From an uncultured Bacilli bacterium (lineage in GTDB: Bacteria; Bacillota_I; Bacilli_A; RFN20; CAG-826), in NCBI GenBank assembly GCA_944368975.1, contig CALVXI010000010.1, positions 1-48,441 on the forward strand: DNA of 48,441 bases, in the 5' to 3' direction. Position numbers and translations under genes: made by a program. Of the stretch, positions 9,351 through 17,922 are shown one piece after another. Within the stretch, counting starts at the first letter, position 1. Each line of letters starts with the position of its first letter. The notes under the pieces are model-generated. The model did no database searches, had not been told where the DNA came from, and saw only the letters and a list, made by a program, of their open reading frames with translations.

Positions 9351-10960
9351 CTTAAGTACCTTCTATAATATTCCTTAGCCTGTTCAACAATTTCTAAAAC
9401 TTTATCAAGAGCATTATCAATCGAGCCATCCACTAGGCTTAAAGTAGGAATAATTCCTTCTCTTAATGGAGTCATTCGATCACTATTAATGCCTAATTCA
9501 TGAACGCCGCTAGACCCATAACTAGGATCCCCAATACATAAATGAGCAAATTCACGTACATACCTTGTAAAAAGTAAAGGACTTACACGATCATGATAAT
9601 GAAGTTTTCCATCTGTATGTCCTGATTGGAATAATGGCATACATTTAGCAAGTCCGTCATAAAATCCTTCCCCACTAATTAAGAAATCATCTTTAATTGT
9701 ATGAAGCCTATTTGCAAATTCGCACACACCTTCATAAATATCATGGTTTAAATCATTAACCCAATAAGCGGCGATATCTAAGAAACATCCATCAAAATCA
9801 TATTTTAACGTATTGTGTTTAATTTGATTAAATAAATAATCTTGCCATAACTTAGATCCTATATTTAAGTTTCCTAATTTTGCAAAATCATAGTGATGGG
9901 CTCCTTCCCAATCCACCGACCCATTATGAAATTTTGCGCCGCTTATAGATTGGCATTCTGATTTGCTATATAAAGCACTAATTTCTGGTTGATCAATATT
10001 TGCAATATTAATCCCATACATTGCTATACAATGGCATCCTAAATTATGAATACCATTTACAAGTTTAATAAGTTCTTCTTCGCCACCTAAACGACTATCA
10101 GCTGAATAATCACCATACTTATAATAGTATCTACCTTCCCAGCCAGCTAAATAAATTAATATATGTTTACCATCGATATATTCGCATAATTTTTTAACAT
10201 CTTCCAAGGCACTTTTATAAGTATGAAAGATTTTACCAGTAAAGTGTTCCATATGCATAGTGACAACTAATGATATATCTTTAAACCAATTAGGAACATC
10301 TTTTCGTTCTGAAAAGTCTTCTAAACTAAACTTTTTTTTCAAAAAATCAGAATATTTTTTATAAACATCTTCTAAGTTATTCTCTATAGTGACTTCTAAG
10401 TGTGCAGTTTCAATTTCTTTTGATAAATCAACTCCGCGGCTTTCAAAAACATAATCTAATCGAAGTAAACCACCTTCATTTCTAAGATAATATCTTTTTT
10501 CTCTTACTAAGTAATCATCATCTTTAATAACTAAATATTTACTATTTTCTAATTTAAATATAAGTAATGGTTGTGATAAACTTCTCCATCCTTCTGGATA
10601 ACGATACAACTCACCAAATTCAGTTATCTTTTTATCTTCACTTGATAAAGTAATTAAATCACCTAAGGGTAAATTATTAAAAGCAATTTTTAAGCATCTT
10701 ATATCTTTATCTAATGATGCTTTTGCTTTTATAGAATAACCATTTTGAATATCATGAACTTCTAAAGAAATATTTCCTTCAACATTTTCAGTTTCTCCAA
10801 AAACGATTTGATTAGACTCATATAAATTTCCATGTTTTATCAAACTTTTTTCTTTTGGATAATAAATATTTTCAAGCGAAAATAATTCTAGATGTACTTT
10901 ATAATCACCAAGATTAATATAATCAGTTTTTACCTTATAGCTTAAATCTTGGAGTTGCAT
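9347..10960 (-). CDS. Cytoplasmic glycoside-hydrolase-like enzyme (beta-sandwich plus TIM barrel, possibly GH101/GH129-like)
   Basis: A 537-aa protein without a signal peptide, so probably cytoplasmic. Residues 1-220 look like a beta-sandwich. From ~222 (VPNWFKDISLVVTMHMEHF) the pattern is a TIM barrel: HILIYLAGWEGRYY (~266), CIAMYGINIA (~311), FDGCFLDIAAYWVNDLNHD (~389) and FLISGEGFYDGL (~426). D395 at the end of a strand and E431 36 residues later resemble the nucleophile and acid/base spacing of alpha-N-acetylgalactosaminidases of families GH101/GH129; that is my comparison from memory, not a search. Cytoplasmic location next to an ABC importer suggests it cleaves the imported sugar. Its ATG begins just after the upstream stop, with no clear Shine-Dalgarno, and its end overlaps the permease start by 4 bases. 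The family assignment is tentative; enzyme of glycan breakdown is likely. Confidence 0.6.
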   Translation of the reverse strand: MQLQDLSYKVKTDYINLGDYKVHLELFSLENIYYPKEKSLIKHGNLYESNQIVFGETENVEGNISLEVHDIQNGYSIKAKASLDKDIRCLKIAFNNLPLGDLITLSSEDKKITEFGELYRYPEGWRSLSQPLLIFKLENSKYLVIKDDDYLVREKRYYLRNEGGLLRLDYVFESRGVDLSKEIETAHLEVTIENNLEDVYKKYSDFLKKKFSLEDFSERKDVPNWFKDISLVVTMHMEHFTGKIFHTYKSALEDVKKLCEYIDGKHILIYLAGWEGRYYYKYGDYSADSRLGGEEELIKLVNGIHNLGCHCIAMYGINIANIDQPEISALYSKSECQSISGAKFHNGSVDWEGAHHYDFAKLGNLNIGSKLWQDYLFNQIKHNTLKYDFDGCFLDIAAYWVNDLNHDIYEGVCEFANRLHTIKDDFLISGEGFYDGLAKCMPLFQSGHTDGKLHYHDRVSPLLFTRYVREFAHLCIGDPSYGSSGVHELGINSDRMTPLREGIIPTLSLVDGSIDNALDKVLEIVEQAKEYYRRYLR

Positions 10961-10962
10961 AA

Positions 10963-12267
10963 TTATTCAATATCCTCAATGTAAGTTAAATTTGCATAAT
11001 CTAATTGGAAGAAACCACTATCAACAGTTACTCCGTTTTCTTCTAAGCCAGTTAATAATATACAATAAATATAGTTATCTCCCTCTTCTAGAGTAATTTC
11101 TAATTGTTGATCAGTAAGTGTAAATACTCCCCAATTTGATGTATATTCAAGCCCTTCAAACGTTTGAATTTCATATCCATCAACAATTAATTGCATACTT
11201 CTAGCTGGTGAAATAGCTTCTTGAGTAACGATAATACTTGGTGCTGGTAATTTACTTCCATCAAATTGCCCAGAACTATATGCTACATCAATTGTATATT
11301 TAGCTTTAGTTTCAGAATTAAAATGCCATTCAACTCCATCAAAACACTTTTCAATTCCACCTAAACAGAATTTATTTGAATAAGAATCATTAACAATAGC
11401 TGGATTTTTTACAGTTCCATCTTTTCTTGGTGAACCCATTTCAGCTTCTAAAATATATGTTGTAGGATGATCGCCATATTTAATTAAATTATCAACATTA
11501 TAAGTTGATTTATCTCCATGTAAAACAAAATAGTCTAACTCAGCATAACTACCGTAATTGTTGCTGGCATCACCATTTTTGAAAATAGAAATAGTGTTCC
11601 ATCCTTCAACTAAAGTAATTTCAACTTCAGCCTTTGCAGGTTCATAAGTAGCTCCACCCCAACCAGTTTTTTCTGTAAAGTGAAATGTTGTTTGATACTC
11701 ACCATTAATCCAAACTTCATTTTGTGCTGGTTCTTGGTCAGTTGTATAATAACAATCAAATTTAAATGTTCCTGCTTTTGGTGATAAATAATTTATATAT
11801 ACACCTTGACCAGCATCATCAATGCCACCAACATATGCACCATTACTTGCCTGTGGATTATTTCTAAAATTCGATTGTTCTTTACCTGTTCCAAAATTAT
11901 ATAAGTAATTTTCTGCTTCAAAAGTAACATCGCCAAATTCTGTTAATACATCAAAACTATAAGTTGCTACTTCGCTTTCAATATCTTGATAATAAGCTGA
12001 AACTTCAAAAGTAATTGTTCCTTCTAATCCGATACTTGATACATCAATTGTTGTATCTTCAATTTGGTCTTCATAAATCACTACTTCTAAATGAGTAAAT
12101 GAGATATTATAACCTTCAGCATTTGCAACTTCATTAAAAGTTATTATTCCGTCACTATAAGTAATATTCGTGACCTTATCTAAACTAGTAATTTTAACAG
12201 TGTCGTCTTGACAAGCAGTAATAGACATAAGTCCTATTACACCTAAAATAAGTATACTTTTTTTCAT
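10963..12267 (-). CDS. Surface lipoprotein with a fibronectin-like domain and two CBM6/CBM35-like carbohydrate-binding modules
   Basis: A 434-aa lipoprotein: signal peptide with lipobox SITAC (Cys19). Residues ~25-108 form a short beta domain of fibronectin/Ig type (VTNITYSDGIITFNEVANA). Residues ~114-250 begin FEAENYLYN and end YAELDYFVLHG, the pattern of CBM6/CBM35 modules (an AE near the first strand, final LDY). Residues ~270-430 repeat it (YILEAEMGS ... FFQLDYANLTYI). No catalytic domain is seen. It should hold an extracellular glycan at the cell surface for the importer downstream. AGGAGG lies six bases before the ATG. A gap of two bases separates it from the hydrolase-like gene. Confidence 0.8.
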   Translation of the reverse strand: MKKSILILGVIGLMSITACQDDTVKITSLDKVTNITYSDGIITFNEVANAEGYNISFTHLEVVIYEDQIEDTTIDVSSIGLEGTITFEVSAYYQDIESEVATYSFDVLTEFGDVTFEAENYLYNFGTGKEQSNFRNNPQASNGAYVGGIDDAGQGVYINYLSPKAGTFKFDCYYTTDQEPAQNEVWINGEYQTTFHFTEKTGWGGATYEPAKAEVEITLVEGWNTISIFKNGDASNNYGSYAELDYFVLHGDKSTYNVDNLIKYGDHPTTYILEAEMGSPRKDGTVKNPAIVNDSYSNKFCLGGIEKCFDGVEWHFNSETKAKYTIDVAYSSGQFDGSKLPAPSIIVTQEAISPARSMQLIVDGYEIQTFEGLEYTSNWGVFTLTDQQLEITLEEGDNYIYCILLTGLEENGVTVDSGFFQLDYANLTYIEDIE

Positions 12268-12273
12268 AGATTA

Positions 12274-12279
12274 CCTCCT
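12274..12279 (-). promoter_or_regulatory. Strong ribosome binding site of the carbohydrate-binding lipoprotein
   Basis: AGGAGG on the minus strand, six bases before the ATG at 12267, filling most of the 16-base gap after the lacI-type gene. It fixes the start of the lipoprotein and should make its yield much greater than that of the regulator. Confidence 0.85.
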
Positions 12280-12283
12280 AAAA

Positions 12284-13228
12284 TTATGATTCCCCAAAGT
12301 ATATTCTTGTTGGAAATAATTTAATTTTTGTTTCCTTATTTCCATTAATTCCCTCAATTAATGTGTCAATTGCAAATTCAACCATTTCTTGATAATCGCT
12401 TTCTACGGATGTAATATCAAAAGCGGTTTCACTATATCTACTACTTCCATTAAAACCTACTACTGATATATTATTAACTCTTCCTTTTAAACAAACTTTC
12501 ACGGCTAATATATCATCAAAGCAAAAGAAAGCATCGTAATCATTGGTCAATAAATTTGGTAGGATATTTTCGATGTCTTCTCCTTCGATGTATGTTTTTT
12601 CTGCTGGTCCTAATTTCGATAGCATATCAAAAAATCCGTTTTTTCTTCTTTCACTACATTCAATATTCTTATTACCAATATAACAAAACTTCCCAGTATG
12701 ACTTGTTTTGTACAAATATTTAGCAGCTAAGGTTCCACCAGTATAATCGTCTGTACAAACTACATTTAAACCGTCTTCGTTTAAATATCTTCCAAATAAT
12801 AAAATAGGAATTTTATTAAGATTTGCAAATTCTAATGCCTCTTTCGTTGGAATTAAAAATGTTAAGATAGCATCTAACCTAAGCTTTAAACATTCTTTTA
12901 TATCATCTTTATAAGCTTCCATTTTGTTTGTAGGAATAATTAGCGTTGTGTAATTTCTTTCCTTACAATAATTAATAATATTTTCAATGATAAAAGAAAA
13001 ATATGGGCTACACAATGAATCAACAATTATGCCGATTACATTAGTTTTGCCAGTGCGCAAACTGCTTGCCATAAAATTAGGTTGATAACCTATTTCAATT
13101 GCTTTCTTCCTTACTTTTTGTTTAGTTTTCTCACTAATATCACTGCAGTCTCTTAAAGCGCGGCTAACCGCTGTAATAGATAAATTAAGCTCCAAAGCTA
13201 TTTGTTTTAAGCCAACTTCATTTTTCAT
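12284..13228 (-). CDS. LacI-family transcriptional regulator, first gene of the sugar operon
   Basis: A 314-aa repressor-type protein. The N-terminal helix-turn-helix reads VGLKQIALELNLSITAVSRALRD (residues ~5-27) and is followed by the hinge region IGYQPNFMASSLRTGKT (~47-63). The sugar-sensing domain of periplasmic-binding-protein type starts at NVIGIIVDSLCSPYF and contains DGLNVVCTDDYTGGTLAAKYL (~152). It should control the operon it heads, releasing the operator when a sugar ligand binds. No Shine-Dalgarno is clear before the ATG. The gap of 16 bases to the next gene argues for co-transcription and thus autoregulation. Confidence 0.93.
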   Translation of the reverse strand: MKNEVGLKQIALELNLSITAVSRALRDCSDISEKTKQKVRKKAIEIGYQPNFMASSLRTGKTNVIGIIVDSLCSPYFSFIIENIINYCKERNYTTLIIPTNKMEAYKDDIKECLKLRLDAILTFLIPTKEALEFANLNKIPILLFGRYLNEDGLNVVCTDDYTGGTLAAKYLYKTSHTGKFCYIGNKNIECSERRKNGFFDMLSKLGPAEKTYIEGEDIENILPNLLTNDYDAFFCFDDILAVKVCLKGRVNNISVVGFNGSSRYSETAFDITSVESDYQEMVEFAIDTLIEGINGNKETKIKLFPTRIYFGES

Positions 13229-13565
13229 ATCTTGATAAAATATTAAATAGAAAAATAAAGCTAGTAAATATTTAGTTTATCGTTAAAGTAAGATTTCAAA
13301 GTAAAAAAATTACGATAGAATCGAAACTTTTCAAATGCAATATTTTGCATAAATTTATTTTTAAAGTTAACGATTAATTAAAATTTTTAGATATATTTCA
13401 ATATTTTTGATGATTCTATTGAAATCTAACTTAATTAGAAAAAATTAAAAATAAATACTCGACTTAAAAACTACTTTAAAACTACTAAATATATACTTAT
13501 ATAGGTCTTAAATAATAAAATTTAAAAAAATAGTAAGGTTTTGAAGGCTTTTAAGTAAAAATTGT
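13229..13565 (-). promoter_or_regulatory. Promoter/operator region of the sugar operon (337 bases without a gene)
   Basis: No ORF. Two copies of one 8-base sequence stand in opposite orientation: ATCGTTAA at 13279-13286 and TTAACGAT at 13367-13374, each with a central CG as in LacI-family operators. Between them lies a dyad ATGCAA-tatt-TTGCAT at 13335-13350. Any of these could bind the regulator encoded at 12284-13228, and two spaced sites would suit looping. Promoter boxes are ambiguous in this A+T-rich DNA and I do not assign them. Near 13528-13556 the DNA also has a short direct repeat (AAGGTTTTGAAGGCTTTT). The end of the next lipoprotein gene enters at 13566. Confidence 0.35.
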
Positions 13566-14924
13566 TTAAACATGATAAACCCAAGTAGTAACAAAATCTT
13601 CTAATAATTTAAAACTTGAATTATTGAAATTAGTAAATTCAAAACTTAATTCATAAGTATATTGATTATTCACTTGTAAATATAAACAAAAAGTAACTTC
13701 GCATAATTCATCACTTGCTGCTAAGTTATAACTAAATGAATTGCCAAGTAAAGTAATAACATCTGTTTCTTCAAAATAATCACTTACATAAAATTTATCA
13801 TATAAGTCATAAGATAAATCAAAGTTAGTCGTAAAATAAACTTGATATTCCTCATCAAAATAATATTTTTGAAAATTACTAAAAGTCAATAAATTAGTTG
13901 GATATCTAGCTGCAGTTATAATATCGGTAGTTTCATCATTAATCGGTCTAGTATATAAAGGACTAAAAACATAATCACTTATCGAAGTATCATACATTAA
14001 AAATCCCATATAAATTCCATTTTGACTAATCGTTGCGCTTTGTCCACTTTCATCATCAATTAAGGTTAAAGTTTCATTATCAGCTTTATAAAAAGCATTA
14101 TTATAAGCGTTACCTTCAGGGTAAACATTATAATCGTAAACTGTTACATAATAATTAGGAGTAAATATTTCTTCTCCTATTTTTATCTCATTATTATTTT
14201 CATCATAACCATATATATTATGAGTATAATTTGAATTAGAGAATAATTCTCTAATTCTTATAAAATCATCGCTTGGAGTATAATAAGTTCCACCATTATT
14301 TAAATATTCATTAACATTACTTAAAGAAGTCGTTCCAACATTATTAAGTTCAGCAATAATTGTTGATTCATCTTCTCCATCAGTTAAAGTCATATCAAAA
14401 ACAAATGAATTTAAGTCATTTTCGCCATAAATTAATCTAAAAGATGTTACATCAAATATTTTATTAACATCTTCTCCTACCAATTCTAAAAATGCTCTTC
14501 GATCATTATTAGAATTTATATTAATAATTTTTGATGATGTATCAAGATTTTGAAAAGTAAAATCACTAAAAGTTGTAACTAATTCATTACCATATATATT
14601 AGTTACATTTTGAAGAACTTCTCCTGAAATAATTTCATTTTCTTCAAGACTAAAAGGATAAACTTGATTACTTGTATTTTTAATATATCCTAAATTATCA
14701 TAGCTTGAATAATAAGCAGTATCTGAATATTCTTTTATAAATTCTTCGCCATTAATGCGATAATTTAAAGTAAAGTTATTAATAGAACGTAACTTCATTA
14801 ATCCTTCTTGAATATTATTAAATGTTGAATTAATTGTTGTTTCTTCATTTTTATCTCTACAACTAGTAATTAGTCCTAAAGGCAATATTGTTAATAATAA
14901 AAATTTGTCTAAATGAGTTCTCAT
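13566..14924 (-). CDS. Large unrecognised surface lipoprotein
   Basis: A 452-aa protein starting at the ATG at 14924, chosen because AGAGGAT lies seven bases before it and because the product then begins with a clean lipoprotein signal (MRTHLDKFLLLTILPLGLITSC, Cys22). Starting 16 codons further upstream would put a charged stretch ahead of it. The mature protein is Asn, Ser, Thr and Tyr rich, acidic, without further membrane segments, and reads as beta-rich, probably extracellular. I recognise no family. It has its own upstream region and is separated by 337 bases from the sugar operon, so it may be an independent unit. No terminator with a good stem was found after it. Confidence 0.75.
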   Translation of the reverse strand: MRTHLDKFLLLTILPLGLITSCRDKNEETTINSTFNNIQEGLMKLRSINNFTLNYRINGEEFIKEYSDTAYYSSYDNLGYIKNTSNQVYPFSLEENEIISGEVLQNVTNIYGNELVTTFSDFTFQNLDTSSKIININSNNDRRAFLELVGEDVNKIFDVTSFRLIYGENDLNSFVFDMTLTDGEDESTIIAELNNVGTTSLSNVNEYLNNGGTYYTPSDDFIRIRELFSNSNYTHNIYGYDENNNEIKIGEEIFTPNYYVTVYDYNVYPEGNAYNNAFYKADNETLTLIDDESGQSATISQNGIYMGFLMYDTSISDYVFSPLYTRPINDETTDIITAARYPTNLLTFSNFQKYYFDEEYQVYFTTNFDLSYDLYDKFYVSDYFEETDVITLLGNSFSYNLAASDELCEVTFCLYLQVNNQYTYELSFEFTNFNNSSFKLLEDFVTTWVYHV

Positions 14925-14930
14925 AAATAA

Positions 14931-14937
14931 ATCCTCT
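14931..14937 (-). promoter_or_regulatory. Ribosome binding site that fixes the start of the large lipoprotein
   Basis: AGAGGAT on the minus strand, six to seven bases before the ATG at 14924. It supports that start over the in-frame ATG at 14972. Confidence 0.8.
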
Positions 14938-15189
14938 AGGTATAATTTTAAATGAGAGATAGTTTTTTGCAATTAAATATTATTTTTCATAATAAAATTT
15001 AAATTTATTCGATTGCATCGATAAAAAATTAATATTTTATATATTAATTTTAAGTAAATATAAATATACTAATTGAATTTAGATTTAATTTTAATAATTT
15101 ACTTCGAAAACCTCTTAAATCTCAATTATTTTTATAGATATAAATATAAAATCATTGAGAATTATTACTTAAATAATTAAAATTAATTT
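14938..15189. other. A+T-rich intergenic region between divergent genes
   Basis: About 250 bases separate the minus-strand lipoprotein from the plus-strand membrane gene, so promoters for both must lie here. A short dyad TCGAT-tgc-ATCGA occupies 15009-15021, and an A/T-only inverted repeat AATTAATAT/ATATTAATT lies near 15028-15050. No convincing promoter box pair is seen. Confidence 0.3.
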
Positions 15190-15567
15190 ATGATTGAATT
15201 TTTTAAAACTTTCGGTAAAGGTATCTTATATTTTATAGGCTTTCCTTTCTTATTAGTTTTTCTATGTTTATGTGGATTATATTTATTTGTAATCTTTATA
15301 ATTACAACATTTAAAAATATTATTTTGTTCTTTAAGGGAAAGAATATTTCCCTTAAAGATGATTTAGATATTAAGGCTATGGAAATACTTAAAAATAAAA
15401 GAAAAGAAAGATTAACTAATGTTATAAATCAAACAACTCAACAAGCTAATACTATTAATAATACATACAATAATATAAATGTTATCCCTAAAGAATTATT
15501 AGAAAAGAAGGAAGAACCTAAAGACTATATAGATATGTCTAATGGAGGGAATAATGATCTTAACTAA
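15190..15567 (+). CDS. Small unrecognised membrane protein with a cytoplasmic-looking polar tail
   Basis: A 125-aa protein. Residues ~8-40 are strongly hydrophobic (GILYFIGFPFLLVFLCLCGLYLF and following), enough for one long or two short membrane helices, followed by a basic stretch (KNKRKERL) and an Asn/Gln/Thr-rich tail. No family is recognised. There is no visible Shine-Dalgarno before the ATG. Its 3' end overlaps the next membrane gene, so the two are likely co-expressed. A perfect 13-bp hairpin lies within the coding sequence. Confidence 0.65.
   Translation: MIEFFKTFGKGILYFIGFPFLLVFLCLCGLYLFVIFIITTFKNIILFFKGKNISLKDDLDIKAMEILKNKRKERLTNVINQTTQQANTINNTYNNINVIPKELLEKKEEPKDYIDMSNGGNNDLN
15329..15359 (+). 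repeat. Perfect 13-bp hairpin inside a coding sequence
   Basis: TCTTTAAGGGAAA (15329-15341), loop GAATA, and its exact complement (15347-15359) make a stem of 13 bp within the small membrane gene. No T-run follows, so it is not a normal terminator. It could slow or shield the transcript or attenuate the downstream gene; function is unknown. Confidence 0.7.
15544..15549 (+). promoter_or_regulatory. Ribosome binding site that decides a start
   Basis: GGAGGG, four bases before the ATG at 15554, inside the end of the upstream gene. It supports that ATG over the one at 15542. Confidence 0.7.
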
Positions 15568-16243
15568 TATAAATATATTAAATAAATTCTTTGATTCTAC
15601 TTGGAAAGTAGTTTTAGTTTTATTAATCATTATTATTGCTTTCTTTGCTTTATTTGGCTTAATCGGAACTTTAATTGAAAAAGTAATGTATATTCAAGGT
15701 AAAAAGGTAGATAAATTTATGAGTCCTTTAATTCTTTCAGGACTTGTTAATGATGAGAAGGATTTTATAAAAATAAGTAAAAGAAAATCTACGTTATATT
15801 TTGTAAAAACATCAATTATTCCAATATTACTAATCTTAATTGGCTTACTAATTTTTATTATTTATCACTCTATTGACAATGAATGGAATGAATCAATATT
15901 TAATGATCAAACTGGTATCGGAACTTTATTTTTTACCTGGGATTTTTCAGAATTTAGTTATGTTCCACCACTAGGGTTTGCTAACATTAAATTACAAAAT
16001 ACTCCTCATTTTCTTACATCCATTGAATGCTTAAATTACTTTATTTTCTTATTTATATTTACTGGTTTAGTTTGGTATCTTATTAACGTTCAAGCTTATA
16101 TTTCTCGAGCTATAAGAATAAATAAACTTAAAAATAAAATATTCTCAAAAGATCTCGATAATGTTGATTTATCAACATTATTCGATTTAGATAAATTAAA
16201 TGATAATTCAAATAACCCTAATCTTCCTTCAAATACTAATTAG
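15554..16243 (+). CDS. Unrecognised three-helix membrane protein
   Basis: A 229-aa protein beginning at the ATG at 15554, selected because GGAGGG lies four bases upstream; an in-frame ATG at 15542 lies ahead of that site and is less likely. Three membrane segments: VVLVLLIIIIAFFALFGLIG near the start, SIIPILLILIGLLIFIIYHS (~85), and YFIFLFIFTGLVWYLIN (~165). A polar loop of ~55 residues with aromatic residues lies between helices two and three, and the end is polar, Asp/Asn rich. The start lies within the last codons of the previous gene (14-base overlap). Its end overlaps a minus-strand gene by 8 bases, a tail-to-tail arrangement. Function unknown. Confidence 0.7.
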   Translation: MILTNINILNKFFDSTWKVVLVLLIIIIAFFALFGLIGTLIEKVMYIQGKKVDKFMSPLILSGLVNDEKDFIKISKRKSTLYFVKTSIIPILLILIGLLIFIIYHSIDNEWNESIFNDQTGIGTLFFTWDFSEFSYVPPLGFANIKLQNTPHFLTSIECLNYFIFLFIFTGLVWYLINVQAYISRAIRINKLKNKIFSKDLDNVDLSTLFDLDKLNDNSNNPNLPSNTN

Positions 16244-16487
16244 AAAACGTTTCAATAAAAATATCGATAACTAGATAAATTATAAAAATAAATAAAATTA
16301 TATTAATAACAACCATTAACCGAAATAATCTAAAAGTAGACTTCTTTTTTTCGATCTCTTTATTATTGATATTCTCTTTATTTTCTTCGTTTTTCTTAAT
16401 ATTTAAAGAACTACTATTATTAATAGTGGTTAATTGATTATTAATTTCTTCATCTGTTAATAAATTTTTATTTTCTAATTCATCCAT
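16236..16487 (-). CDS. Small tail-anchored-like membrane protein
   Basis: An 83-aa protein: ~50 polar residues (Asn, Glu, Lys rich, KKNEENKENINNKEIEKKK) followed by a single C-terminal membrane segment (LMVVINIILFIFIIYLVIDIF, ~57-77). That places most of the protein in the cytoplasm, if it behaves like tail-anchored proteins. It begins one base after the stop of asnS and has no obvious Shine-Dalgarno of its own, so translation is probably coupled to asnS. Another ATG four bases downstream is in a different frame. No family recognised. Confidence 0.6.
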   Translation of the reverse strand: MDELENKNLLTDEEINNQLTTINNSSSLNIKKNEENKENINNKEIEKKKSTFRLFRLMVVINIILFIFIIYLVIDIFIETFSN

Positions 16488-16488
16488 A

Positions 16489-17853
16489 TTAATATTTTAA
16501 ACTACCAGGAGTACGTGGATAAGGTTGAACATCACGAATATTACTTAAACCTGTAATATACATTAAAAGTCTATCAAACCCTAAACCAAAACCACTATGG
16601 ATACAACCTCCATATTTTCTTAAGTCTAGATACCACTCTAATCCTTTATCATTACCAACTTCTTTCATTTTAGCAAGTAACTTATCATAATCTTCTTCTC
16701 TTTGACTTCCACCGATAAGTTCTCCGACATAAGGAACAAGTAAATCACAAGCTGCGACTGTCTTATTATCCTTATTAAGTTTCATATAGAAAGCTTTAAT
16801 TTCTTTAGGATAATCTATTAAAAATAATGGTCCTTTAACAATTTCTTCTGTTAAATATCTTTCGTGTTCACTTTGAAGATCCATTCCCCATTTAATATCG
16901 TTATATTCAAACTTTTTGCCATTCTCTTTAGCTTTCTTTAAAATTTCAATAGCTTCAGTATAAGTCATTTTCTTAAATTCACTATTAATAACATGATGTA
17001 ATTTATCAAGTAATCCTTTTTCAATCATTGAATCAAAGAATTTCATTTCTTCAGGACAATTATCAATAACATATTTAATAATGTATTTAAGAAAACTTTC
17101 CATACAATTCATATCATCTTCTAAATCACAAAAAGCCATCTCAGGTTCAATCATCCAAAATTCACTAGCATGGCGGCTAGTAAATGATTCTTCTGCTCTA
17201 AAAGCAGGTCCAAAAGTATAAACGTCTTGGAAAGCTAAAGCGAAAGCTTCAACATGAAGTTGTCCACTAACAGTTAAACTAGCATTAGCTTTAAAGAAAT
17301 CATCAGGATGTTTCATATCAGCAACTACTTTAAAAACTTGCCCGGCTCCTTCAGCGTCGTTAGCAGTAATTAAAGGTGTATGTACATATATAAAGTTTCT
17401 TTCTTGGAAAAATTTATGAATAGCATAAGCTAATGTATTTCTTACTCTAAAAGCAGCATAAAATGTATTAGCTCTAGGTCTAAGATGAGCAATTTCTCGA
17501 AGAAATTCAAATGAATGTCTTTTCTTTTGAAGAGGATAATCTTCAGCACAATCATTTAATAAAATAATTTCTTTAGCAGTAATTTCAAATGGTTGTTTAT
17601 TATTTGGAGTAAGTTTAATATTTCCTTTAACTTCAATAGTTGAACCATATCTAATCTTACTATAACTTTCATTTTGATATACTAATTGAATGTTCTTAAA
17701 GAAAGTTCCATCATTAAATTCAATAAATCCAACTTGGCCATTATTACGATTAGTCTTAACCCACCCTTGAATATCTACTTCTTGATTATCAATAAGTTTA
17801 TTTGCATTATATGCATCAAATATTTTTCTATTAGTTAATTCCTTTTTTACCAT
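16489..17853 (-). CDS. asnS: Asparagine--tRNA ligase
   Basis: Charges tRNA-Asn with asparagine in the cytoplasm. The 454-aa length fits AsnRS and lacks the ~130-residue insertion of bacterial AspRS. Residues ~20-105 form the OB-fold anticodon-binding domain (VDIQGWVKTNRNNGQVGFIEFNDGT). Class II motifs follow: motif 1 around LRPRANTFYAAFRVR (~130), motif 2 FGPAFRAEESFTSRHASEF (~215), motif 3 GFGLGFDRLLMYITGLSNIR (~420), with the typical ending DVQPYPRTPGSLKY. GAGGT lies seven to eight bases before the ATG, and a TATAAT box lies upstream (17873-17878), so it probably has its own promoter. Confidence 0.97.
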   Translation of the reverse strand: MVKKELTNRKIFDAYNANKLIDNQEVDIQGWVKTNRNNGQVGFIEFNDGTFFKNIQLVYQNESYSKIRYGSTIEVKGNIKLTPNNKQPFEITAKEIILLNDCAEDYPLQKKRHSFEFLREIAHLRPRANTFYAAFRVRNTLAYAIHKFFQERNFIYVHTPLITANDAEGAGQVFKVVADMKHPDDFFKANASLTVSGQLHVEAFALAFQDVYTFGPAFRAEESFTSRHASEFWMIEPEMAFCDLEDDMNCMESFLKYIIKYVIDNCPEEMKFFDSMIEKGLLDKLHHVINSEFKKMTYTEAIEILKKAKENGKKFEYNDIKWGMDLQSEHERYLTEEIVKGPLFLIDYPKEIKAFYMKLNKDNKTVAACDLLVPYVGELIGGSQREEDYDKLLAKMKEVGNDKGLEWYLDLRKYGGCIHSGFGLGFDRLLMYITGLSNIRDVQPYPRTPGSLKY

Positions 17854-17872
17854 AATAAAACCTCGCTCAAAA

Positions 17873-17878
17873 ATTATA
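17873..17878 (-). promoter_or_regulatory. Candidate -10 box for asnS
   Basis: TATAAT on the minus strand, 19 bases before the asnS ATG, leaving room for the ribosome site. No good -35 sequence stands at the usual distance. Confidence 0.4.
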
Positions 17879-17922
17879 ACATAACTAAATAAATTAATGA
17901 TAAAAATATTAAAAGTATTAAT

